Assembly: GCA_002840765.1 (NCBI GenBank)
Contig: PHCE01000002.1
Span: 496,001 to 560,000 of the forward strand
Origin: Betaproteobacteria bacterium HGW-Betaproteobacteria-7
Lineage (GTDB): Bacteria; Pseudomonadota; Gammaproteobacteria; Burkholderiales; Rhodocyclaceae
Length of the DNA: 64,000 bases
Reading direction: 5' to 3'
The position numbers were made by a program, and so were the translations under genes. Numbering within the stretch: the stretch's first letter is position 1; every line of letters begins with the position of its first letter. Positions 44,631 through 56,627 of the stretch are shown here, piece after piece. The notes under the pieces were generated by a model. It was not told the origin of the DNA. It was given only the letters and a program-made list of their open reading frames with translations, and did no database searches.

Positions 44631-46562
44631 ATGAATCCCCCTGCACACTCCCATCCCCAAATCCATTTCTGCCTCAAGACCCTCACCCTGGCTATTCTGA
44701 GCGCCCTCAGCGCAGTACCTGCGGAGGCTGCCACGACCTGCACCACCACCTATGCCGCTGGCGGAAACATCGCTGCCAGTTGCTCGGTCGATGACCCGGA
44801 CACCATTTCCTGGACGGGAGGGGCGCTGTCAATTTTCAATGGCGTTACCGTTTCCGGCACAGCGGATCCGCAAATCACCCAAACGGGAACGGCGAATTTT
44901 TTATCTCTGAATGGTGCAGTAGGCTCTATTGAAACCCTGGGAACTCTGACCTCTTTTGACGCAGTAAATGTGGGTTTCGGGGCAAGGATCGGCAAACTGA
45001 TCAATCGCGGAACTTATGGCAACGATGATGGCGATGGCAGCGTCAGGATATTCAATGGTGGTGAGATTACGGAACTCTGGAACTTGGGCAGCATATCTCC
45101 CGGTTTCAATACTGGAATTCAGAATTATGGCGGTACTTTGGGTACGCTGATCAATGCCCAAGGTGGTAATACTCCCTTAACTCACCGTGGCAATTTGCCG
45201 AACAAATACGTCACCTACTTCACCGGTGCCAGCACCTACGGCAAGATTGCCTTTTCCAACATCGCAGGTGGCACAACGCTGAACACCTACGGCGCACGCA
45301 TCGCTGATGGCCATAACTGGGCCAGTGGCACCTACAGCAGCGTCATCACCTCGACTAGCGCGCTGACCATCAGCAACTTCGAGGCTGTCAGCGGGATCAC
45401 CTACCAACTGGCAAGCCCGGATGGCGGCCTCACCTGGAATCTGGTGATTGAAGCCGTTTCCCCGGTGCGGGTCTTCGCGGCCACCCAGAGGTTGAGCAAC
45501 AGCCCTGCCGGCCCGGCGGCGCAGATCATTGATGCCACCCCTGTACTGCTGGCCTACTTCGCCAACCTGACTACCGACCAACAGCTTTCCGAGGCGGCTA
45601 CCCAGGTATTGCCCCTGCTGGCCGGCGCGACCTCTCAGGTCATCGCCAACACCCTGGCTAAAACCAATCGCATCGTTCAGACGCGTCAGGCCAGCACCCG
45701 CGGCATCAACGCCGGTGATGCGGGCATGATGGACAAGAATGTCTGGATCAAGGCGTTCGGTACCCGGCACGATCAGGATAATCGTAACGGTGCTTCGGGC
45801 TACGACGGCAATTCGCGTGGCGTTGTTACCGGTATCGACGGCAATCTGAACGACCGCACCAGGCTGGGCCTGGCCATCGCCTTCGGCAATACCGACATCA
45901 CCGGCAATGGCAGACTCAACAGCGCAGAGATCGATAGCTATCAGCTGGTCGGCTACGGTAGCTACGCCATCAACGACCGTACCGAGGTCAACCTCCAGGC
46001 CGCCCTTGGGCTGAGCCAGACCGATGGCCAACGCATCATGACCACGCCGGTGGTGGGAACCGCCAAGTCTGATTTTGACAGCGTCAGCCTCCACATCGGC
46101 ACTGGCATCGCCAAGACCTTTAATCTGAGCCCACGCATCCAGGTCGCGCCTCAGCTGCGTATTGACTACATCAAAGTGCGCTCCGAGGGCTACACCGAAA
46201 GCGGCCCGACGGCCATCAACCCCTTCCTCAACAAAGTGAGCAAGCAGACCACCGAGGCCTTGGAGTTGGGATTGGCTGCGCCCTTAAGCTTTCAGATCAA
46301 TGATAAGACCACCCTTTTTGCCGAGCTGGGTGTGGCCTACGACGCGATCAACGAAGCAGCCACCATCGACTCCCGCTTTGTCGGCGGCGGTGCCAGCTTT
46401 ACCACTACCGGTATCAAACAAGACCCTTGGGTTAAACGTGCCGGCCTGGGCCTGACCACCAAACTTAACAACGGCACCGAGATCGTCGTTCGCTACGATG
46501 CCGAGGGCCGCCGAGGCTTCCTGGATCAGTCCGCCTCGGTCAAGTTGCGCTGGGCCTTCTGA
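44631..46562 (+). CDS. Autotransporter (type Va) with short passenger
   Basis: Outer-membrane protein of 643 residues. A signal peptide (cleavage near AEA-ATTCTTTY, about residue 35) precedes a small repetitive beta-helix-like passenger (about 36-300, rich in Gly, Thr, Asn). The C-terminal autotransporter barrel (about 370-643) ends in the beta-signal KLRWAF with the required terminal Phe. The start is the ATG at 44631 with AGGAA upstream. Base composition falls below that of neighbours, especially in 44860-45180, which fits recent acquisition or relaxed selection. No enzymatic motif is visible; adhesion is a guess. Confidence 0.85.
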   Translation: MNPPAHSHPQIHFCLKTLTLAILSALSAVPAEAATTCTTTYAAGGNIAASCSVDDPDTISWTGGALSIFNGVTVSGTADPQITQTGTANFLSLNGAVGSIETLGTLTSFDAVNVGFGARIGKLINRGTYGNDDGDGSVRIFNGGEITELWNLGSISPGFNTGIQNYGGTLGTLINAQGGNTPLTHRGNLPNKYVTYFTGASTYGKIAFSNIAGGTTLNTYGARIADGHNWASGTYSSVITSTSALTISNFEAVSGITYQLASPDGGLTWNLVIEAVSPVRVFAATQRLSNSPAGPAAQIIDATPVLLAYFANLTTDQQLSEAATQVLPLLAGATSQVIANTLAKTNRIVQTRQASTRGINAGDAGMMDKNVWIKAFGTRHDQDNRNGASGYDGNSRGVVTGIDGNLNDRTRLGLAIAFGNTDITGNGRLNSAEIDSYQLVGYGSYAINDRTEVNLQAALGLSQTDGQRIMTTPVVGTAKSDFDSVSLHIGTGIAKTFNLSPRIQVAPQLRIDYIKVRSEGYTESGPTAINPFLNKVSKQTTEALELGLAAPLSFQINDKTTLFAELGVAYDAINEAATIDSRFVGGGASFTTTGIKQDPWVKRAGLGLTTKLNNGTEIVVRYDAEGRRGFLDQSASVKLRWAF

Positions 46563-46565
46563 GTC

Positions 46566-50231
<3,666 letters not shown>

Positions 50232-50306
50232 GATCACCTCGGCAAAACGGAAACACACCGGGTGCGCGACCAATGAAAAACGGCGTCACAAACCGGCTGG
50301 GGGTCT

Positions 50307-50368
50307 GCGAGCGCCGTTGATCATTGCCGAGCCTGGCCCCGGTTACAGGGGTCGCAGCGCTCCTCGGC
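50307..50368 (-). ncRNA. S-adenosylhomocysteine (SAH) riboswitch upstream of metH
   Basis: Read on the minus strand, the leader contains GCCGAGGAGCGCTGCGAC, then GCCAGGCTCGGCAATG and GATCAACGGCGCTCGC. GCCGAG pairs with CTCGGC to form P1/P2, and GAGCGC pairs with GCGCTC as the pseudoknot. These conserved blocks match the SAH riboswitch class known upstream of ahcY and metH in beta- and gammaproteobacteria. Binding of SAH turns expression on, so metH would be induced when SAH builds up. It ends 76 bp before the metH start. Confidence 0.88.
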
Positions 50369-50376
50369 AGAGGCGA

Positions 50377-50405
50377 AGTGTACCGGTCGACGTTGCGAAA
50401 GCCAA
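50377..50405 (-). promoter_or_regulatory. Putative sigma70 promoter for metH
   Basis: On the minus strand TTGGCT (50400-50405) and TACACT (50377-50382) are separated by 17 bp, matching -35 and -10 boxes at 4 of 6 positions each. The predicted transcript would begin a few bases before the SAH riboswitch. Confidence 0.45.
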
Positions 50406-50428
50406 GTTTTCCCTGAAAAAACAGGTGC

Positions 50429-52452
50429 TCAGCCCAGCGGTTCGCAATATAGCCAAAGCGTGAAGCAGGTTCCCCGGCCGACCTCGCTGTCCACGGTGAT
50501 TCGTCCTCCGTAGCGTTCGACCAGCGATTTGCTGACCCATAGGCCGAGCCCGTGACCGCCCGGTTTATGTGCTGTGTAGAAGGGTTCGAAGAGCTGTTCG
50601 CGATCGCCCTCGGGAATGCCGGGGCCGGTGTCGGAAACTATCATGCGCAGGCCGATCGGCATGTCGGCTTCGTCCCAGTCCTCGACCTTCAGTCCCAGCG
50701 TGCCGCCGTCCGGCATGGCCTGGATGGCGTTGGCCATCAGGTTGATGACAACCTGCTGCAGTTCGTTCTTGTTGCAAGTGACCAGGCGGTTCGATTCAAT
50801 TGCCTGGTCGATAGCGATGTTGCCCTTGCGCAGCAGATGGCCAACCAGCAACAGGCAGTCGTGCACCAGTTGGGTGGTGCCGACCGGTTCAAGATAGCCG
50901 ACGTATTCCTGCGGCCGGGCGAACTGCAATAGCTTGGCGACAATCAGCCGGATCCGATGGACCTGATCGAGGATCAGGCGCAGTTCGGATTCGACCGGTT
51001 TGGCGTGCTCGCCGAGCACTTCGCGGGCCATTTCGAGATTGCCCTGAATGACGGCGATGGGGTTGTTGATCTCGTGCGCGACGCCTGCGGTCAATTGGCC
51101 AATAGCGGCCATTTTTTCGTTGGTGATCAGCTTGCCCTGAGTCGAGCGCAGGTTGGCCAGCGCTTCCTGCAACTCGGCAGTGCGCTGGGCGACCATGCCG
51201 TCGAGCGACTCGCCCCAGCGTTGCAGCGCCAGCGCCTGGGCTTGCTGGAGTTCGAGCAGGCGGTCGAAATGGCGGGCCAGTTCGCCAATCTCGTCGGCAT
51301 TGTCCACCGGGCCGACGCGGCTGTCGGTCTGGCCGGCTTCGATGGCGTTCATCGTCGTATGCATGCGCTCGATCGGCCGGAACACCTTGCGTGCCCAGAG
51401 CACGGCAAAAACTGCGGCGAGCAGCATGGCCAGGGCGAATAGCGCAACGATGCCGAGCAGGGCGGATTTGCGGGCATCGGCAAAGGGTTTTTCCAGAAAG
51501 CCGACGTAGAGCATGCCGACCCGTTCGCCGCGGCTGTCGATCAGCGGCCGGTAGCCGGAGACATACCAGTCCTGCACGACGAAGGCCCGGTCCAGCCAGG
51601 TTTCGCCGGCACCGAGCACGGCATCACGGACAGCCTGCGAGACGCGCGTGCCGATCGCCCGGCCGCCTTCGAACAGGCGGACATTGGTGGCAACCCGGAC
51701 ATCGCCGAGGAACAACGTGGCGGTGCCGACGCTGTCGAGCATCAGTTCGTCGTCGGGATAGACGATTTCGTTCAACCGGTCGATGAATTCCAGATTGCCG
51801 TTAAGCAACACGCCGCCGGCCAGCACGCCGATGATGCGGCCACCGCGGTCGCGTACCGGTGCCGCGCCATGGACGATCAGGCCGCGATCCTCGGCCTGGC
51901 GAGGGTCCGGTGCCGCATTGCGCGTTGGCAGCAGCGGGGTGTGGGCGCGCTGAGCCAGGCGTGGGTCGAGGGTGAACAGTTCGGCCGAGGAAAAGATGTC
52001 GGTTTCAGTGCGTGCATACCCTTTGCGCGCACTTTCGATGACCGGCCAACCAGTGAAGCAGGGCGTCTCGCGATAGCCGTGGGCGCAGCCGCTAGTATCA
52101 AGAAAATGCAGGAAATCCAGTTTCAATCGGGCTTTTTCGCCGAGCAGCCACTGGTGCAGATTGGCCCGCTGGCTGGCCGGGCTGCGGGCCAGTTGTTCGG
52201 CCATGCGCGACGAGGCGGCAAGGCTGTCCACGGCGGTGCCGATACCGGCGGTGACCCGCTCGTAGTAGCTGTTGGCAATGGCCAGCTCGGCCCCTACCTT
52301 GGCCACCAGCAGGCGGTCGAGGTAGCCACTGCCCCAGTTGGCCAGGGTGACCAGCAGCAGCGGCAGGACAACGCCGAGCGGCAGCAGCGCCAGCGCCAGC
52401 AATCGCCGACGGATGGACTGGGTCCTGCCGGTAGACGGCGGTGGGGATTCGC

Positions 52453-52477
<25 letters not shown>
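50429..52477 (-). CDS. Sensor histidine kinase with extracytoplasmic CACHE-like domain
   Basis: Membrane kinase of about 682 residues. A first helix (about 25-48), a long periplasmic CACHE-like sensor (about 50-335), a second helix (about 340-365), HAMP, coiled coil, HisKA with the acceptor histidine in GVAHEINNPIAV and HATPase (GPGIPEGD, GGHGLGLWVSKS). The sensor holds two cysteines (DTSGCAHGYRETPC). The start is uncertain: a GTG at 52477 overlaps the regulator gene by 25 bp, while a TTG at 52456 would form a TTGA overlap. Partner of the adjacent NtrC-type regulator; probably senses a small extracellular compound. Confidence 0.85.
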
Positions 52478-53820
<1,343 letters not shown>

Positions 53821-54022
53821 GTTTTTCTCCGCGTAGCCCCCATCATCGCAAACCTCTGCCCCGGGAAGCAACGCGCCAGCCATCCGGCAGGGCGGAGGGT
53901 TGCGGCCGACGGGGTAGAATCGCATTTTTCCACGGATTATCCTGCCATGAGCTTTGGCGAACCGGGCCTAATCGAACCCCCGCTTCAGGAGCGGGCGGCG
54001 CTGAGCCAGCAGGGAGGGCAGG

Positions 54023-54385
54023 ATGCCGCGCAATAACGTCACTATCCGCGACTTTCCCGGCAAGCGCTGGCTCAATGTCGGCCTGCGCTCGCTGCACCTG
54101 ATTGGTATCGTGCTGTTCGGCGCCGCTTTGCTCGGTGCCGGCAGCATCGCCTGGAGCGCCGGCGTGGTGGTCGTCTCCGGCGGCCTGATGTTTGCCATCG
54201 ACACCTGGGCTCATCCCGGTCAACTGCGTGAGGTCTCCGGCTTCGGCGTCGTCATCAAACTGCTGCTGGTCGGTCTCGTTGCCTGGCTGCCGGATCTGGC
54301 GCTGCCGTTATTCTGGACCTTACTGATCCTGTCGACACTGCTTTCCCACGCGCCGGGCAGCCTTCGGCATCGTCGTCTGTTCTGA
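54023..54385 (+). CDS. Small integral membrane protein of unknown function
   Basis: Protein of 120 residues with four predicted membrane helices (about 27-45, 48-66, 77-95, 97-110) and positively charged ends, suggesting both termini in the cytoplasm. No family motif is recognised. The ATG has GGAGG 4-8 bp upstream. It is divergent from the NtrC-type regulator gene and convergent with the end of the formate dehydrogenase operon. Confidence 0.7.
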   Translation: MPRNNVTIRDFPGKRWLNVGLRSLHLIGIVLFGAALLGAGSIAWSAGVVVVSGGLMFAIDTWAHPGQLREVSGFGVVIKLLLVGLVAWLPDLALPLFWTLLILSTLLSHAPGSLRHRRLF

Positions 54386-54387
54386 GC

Positions 54388-54420
54388 AAAAAACGGGGCG
54401 ATGGCCGAAGCCATGCCCCG
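54388..54420 (-). terminator. Intrinsic terminator of the formate dehydrogenase operon
   Basis: On the minus strand a hairpin CGGGGCATGGC-TTCG-GCCATCGCCCCG (one bulged base; 54394-54420) is followed by six T. It lies 32 bp beyond the last gene of the operon, between it and the convergent membrane protein gene. Confidence 0.85.
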
Positions 54421-54452
54421 AACGCAAGTAACGCAGAGAAACAGGCGACCTG

Positions 54453-54740
54453 CTACTTCTTTTCCGCTGTGGCGGGTGCGGTAGCGGGGGCTGCAGGCGG
54501 GGCGATCGCCGTCGGCTTGACGGTGACGCCCTTGGATTTTTGCTCCTTGATGTACTTCTCGGCGACGCGGTCCTGGGATTTGCTCAGGAGTTCGGCCTGC
54601 GCCTTGGCCGCTTCGCCCGCCTTGGCCTTGGCCTCGGCGGCTTTGGCCTGGGCTTCCTCGGACAACGGGGGCAGCTTGGCCCAGGTGCCGGCGCTGGCGA
54701 CAGTCAGGGCCAGGAGCAGGGCAAATTTGCTGTGCTTCAT
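54453..54740 (-). CDS. Small exported Ala/Lys-rich protein at the end of the fdh operon
   Basis: Protein of 95 residues: a signal peptide (1-21, cleavage near GTWA-KLPP), then a helical region rich in Ala, Lys and Glu and a proline/alanine tail (TAIAPPAAPATAPATAEKK). No conserved motif or cysteine. GGAGG precedes the ATG. It is 16 bp downstream of the cytochrome b subunit gene, the last gene before the terminator, so it belongs to the operon; its role is unknown. Confidence 0.7.
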   Translation of the reverse strand: MKHSKFALLLALTVASAGTWAKLPPLSEEAQAKAAEAKAKAGEAAKAQAELLSKSQDRVAEKYIKEQKSKGVTVKPTAIAPPAAPATAPATAEKK

Positions 54741-54756
54741 TTCGGATTTCCTCCCT

Positions 54757-55764
54757 TTAACCTTGCGGATGACCGGACTTGCCAGCCTTGACGTCGTTGT
54801 ACCAGTGCTCGTGATGCTCGCGTGCCCAGGTTTCGTCGACATAGCCGCTCTTCATCGAGTCATAGGCGCCCTTGACGCCGATGGTACCCATATAGATGTG
54901 ACCGAAGGCAAGCAGCAGCATGACGATGGCCGCAATGGCGTGAACCACGCTGGCCAGCTGCATGTCGGCGCGGGTCTGGCCGAAGTTCGGGAAGTCGAGG
55001 ATCAGGCCGGAGACGGCAACGCTCAAGCCAAGGATAGTGACGCCAATCCAGAACCAGGTCTTCTCACCGAAGTTGAAGCGCCCGGAGGGCACATGTTCAC
55101 CGCTGAGCAGGCCACCCGCCTTGCGGATCCAAAGCGCGTCGATGTTCTGCCAGACGTTATCGCGCGCCCAGATGACGATCATCGCCACGGTCGATACGGC
55201 GAACAGCGGCCCGATGAAGTTGTGCACGTTCTTGCCGAGCACCATCAGGTAGCCGAACGCCGAATGGCCGATGAGCGGGATCAGCACATGCTTGCCGAAC
55301 AGGATGGCGAGACCGGTCACCGCCAGGATCAGGAACGTGCCCGCGGTCAGCCAGTGGATTACCCGTTCGACGCGCGGGAAGCGTTGAATAAGCCGGCCGG
55401 TCAGCGGATCGTGGTTGGTCAGCGGCCCCTTGATCATATAGAACAGGGCGATCGCTGCCGCCACAAGAATCACCAGCCAGCCGCCATAAACGGTCACGCT
55501 GCCGTTGCGCAGATGGCGCCAGGCGTCGCCACCGGTCTGAATCAGCACGCCGGCTTCGTTACCCGGGTTGTTGGTGAAATGCGCCTTGTCCTGGCGCACC
55601 TCGCGCCACATCGGCGCGTTGTTGCCGGGCTGTGTCTGTTGCCGCTCGGCCTGTTGCTGGGCCGGTGGCGCGTCTGCCGCACGCAGCGGCAGGCTCCAGG
55701 CCAGCATCAGGCAGGCGGCGATCAGCCAGCGCCCGAGCAGCGAAGCGAAATTTGAAGTCGTCAT
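54757..55764 (-). CDS. fdhC: Formate dehydrogenase gamma subunit (cytochrome b)
   Basis: Inner-membrane cytochrome b subunit of 335 residues that takes electrons from the iron-sulfur subunit to quinone. An N-terminal signal or anchor and a long hydrophilic stretch (about 30-90) precede four helices in which heme-ligand histidines are seen in VERVIHWLTAG, GKNVHNFIGP and SVVHAIAAIV. The FdnI/FdoI-type domain is clear; the extra N-terminal periplasmic segment is typical of the betaproteobacterial form. The ATG at 55764 has GAGGGG upstream. Confidence 0.9.
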   Translation of the reverse strand: MTTSNFASLLGRWLIAACLMLAWSLPLRAADAPPAQQQAERQQTQPGNNAPMWREVRQDKAHFTNNPGNEAGVLIQTGGDAWRHLRNGSVTVYGGWLVILVAAAIALFYMIKGPLTNHDPLTGRLIQRFPRVERVIHWLTAGTFLILAVTGLAILFGKHVLIPLIGHSAFGYLMVLGKNVHNFIGPLFAVSTVAMIVIWARDNVWQNIDALWIRKAGGLLSGEHVPSGRFNFGEKTWFWIGVTILGLSVAVSGLILDFPNFGQTRADMQLASVVHAIAAIVMLLLAFGHIYMGTIGVKGAYDSMKSGYVDETWAREHHEHWYNDVKAGKSGHPQG

Positions 55765-55774
55765 CGTCAACCCC

Positions 55775-55990
55775 TCAGTTGGCCCGCTTGTACTCGTTTT
55801 GCGCCTGCGCCCGATTGGCCAGCGCAGCTTCCCAGGCCTGCTTGTTGCCGGCGAACTGCCCGGCCTCATACGGCCGGGTGTCGGACTTGCCCTGGTAATT
55901 GCCCGGTTTGTAGCTGGCGACCTGCGAATACTCGCCGCAGGCGGCCAGGCCAAAGGCGGCGGCAACGATCAGCATGAGCGACTTTTTCAT
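55775..55990 (-). CDS. Small lipoprotein of the fdh operon
   Basis: Precursor of 71 residues with a lipobox LAAC (Cys18), so the mature protein is a lipid-anchored peptide of 54 residues rich in Gln, Asn and Tyr. No family recognised. The ATG overlaps the stop of the iron-sulfur subunit gene (ATGA at 55987-55990) and the next gene begins 10 bp on, so it is firmly inside the operon, between fdhB and fdhC. Confidence 0.75.
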   Translation of the reverse strand: MKKSLMLIVAAAFGLAACGEYSQVASYKPGNYQGKSDTRPYEAGQFAGNKQAWEAALANRAQAQNEYKRAN

Positions 55991-56613
55991 TTGTTTTCCT
56001 CCTTGACGGCAGCGGCCTGTTCCGGCTTTCCGTAGGCTGTCGTCCAGCCCCAGGCGGCATCGCCGGCCTTGCCGCGACGCAATGCGCGGTCACGGAAGAT
56101 GTCGGAGATCACCGGCGCATCACCGGCGAGCAGTGCCTTGGTTGCGCACATTTCAGCACAGGCCGGCAGCTTGCCTTCGGCCAGGCGGTTGCGCCCGTAC
56201 TTCTCGAGCTCAGCCTTGCTGCCGTTTTCTTCCGGGCCGCCGGCACAGAAGGTGCACTTGTCCATCTTGCCGCGCAGACCGAAGGCGGAGTTGCCACCGG
56301 GGAACTGCGGGGCGCCAAACGGGCAGGCGAAGAAACAGTAGCCACAGCCGATGCAGGCGTCCTTGTTATGCAGGACGACGCCTTCTTCCGTCTTGTAGAA
56401 GCAGTCGGTCGGGCAGACCGCCATGCACGGCGCGTCGGCACAGTGCATGCAGGAAACCGAGATCGACTTCTCGCCCGGCACCCCGTCGTTGATGGTGACC
56501 ACGCGCCGACGGTTAACCCCCCACGGCAGTTCGTGTTCGTTCTTGCAGGCGGTGACGCAGCCGTTGCACTCGATGCAGCGTTCCGCGTCGCACAGGAATT
56601 TCATGCGTGCCAT
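55987..56613 (-). CDS. fdhB: Formate dehydrogenase beta subunit (iron-sulfur)
   Basis: Electron-transfer subunit of 208 residues with four [4Fe-4S] cluster motifs: CIECNGCVTAC (about 13-23), CMHCADAPCMAVCP, CIGCGYCFFACP and the split CTFC...CAEMC set. It lacks the C-terminal membrane anchor of E. coli FdnH, so it resembles the FDH3/FdhB type. It joins the catalytic alpha subunit to the cytochrome b subunit on the periplasmic side. Confidence 0.93.
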   Translation of the reverse strand: MARMKFLCDAERCIECNGCVTACKNEHELPWGVNRRRVVTINDGVPGEKSISVSCMHCADAPCMAVCPTDCFYKTEEGVVLHNKDACIGCGYCFFACPFGAPQFPGGNSAFGLRGKMDKCTFCAGGPEENGSKAELEKYGRNRLAEGKLPACAEMCATKALLAGDAPVISDIFRDRALRRGKAGDAAWGWTTAYGKPEQAAAVKEENK

Positions 56614-56627
56614 TTTTCTTCCCCTCC

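Noticed and set aside
53947..54036. A 29-codon ORF (MSFGEPGLIEPP...) before the small membrane protein gene
   Set aside because: No ribosome-binding site, overlap with the next gene's start and no recognisable similarity.
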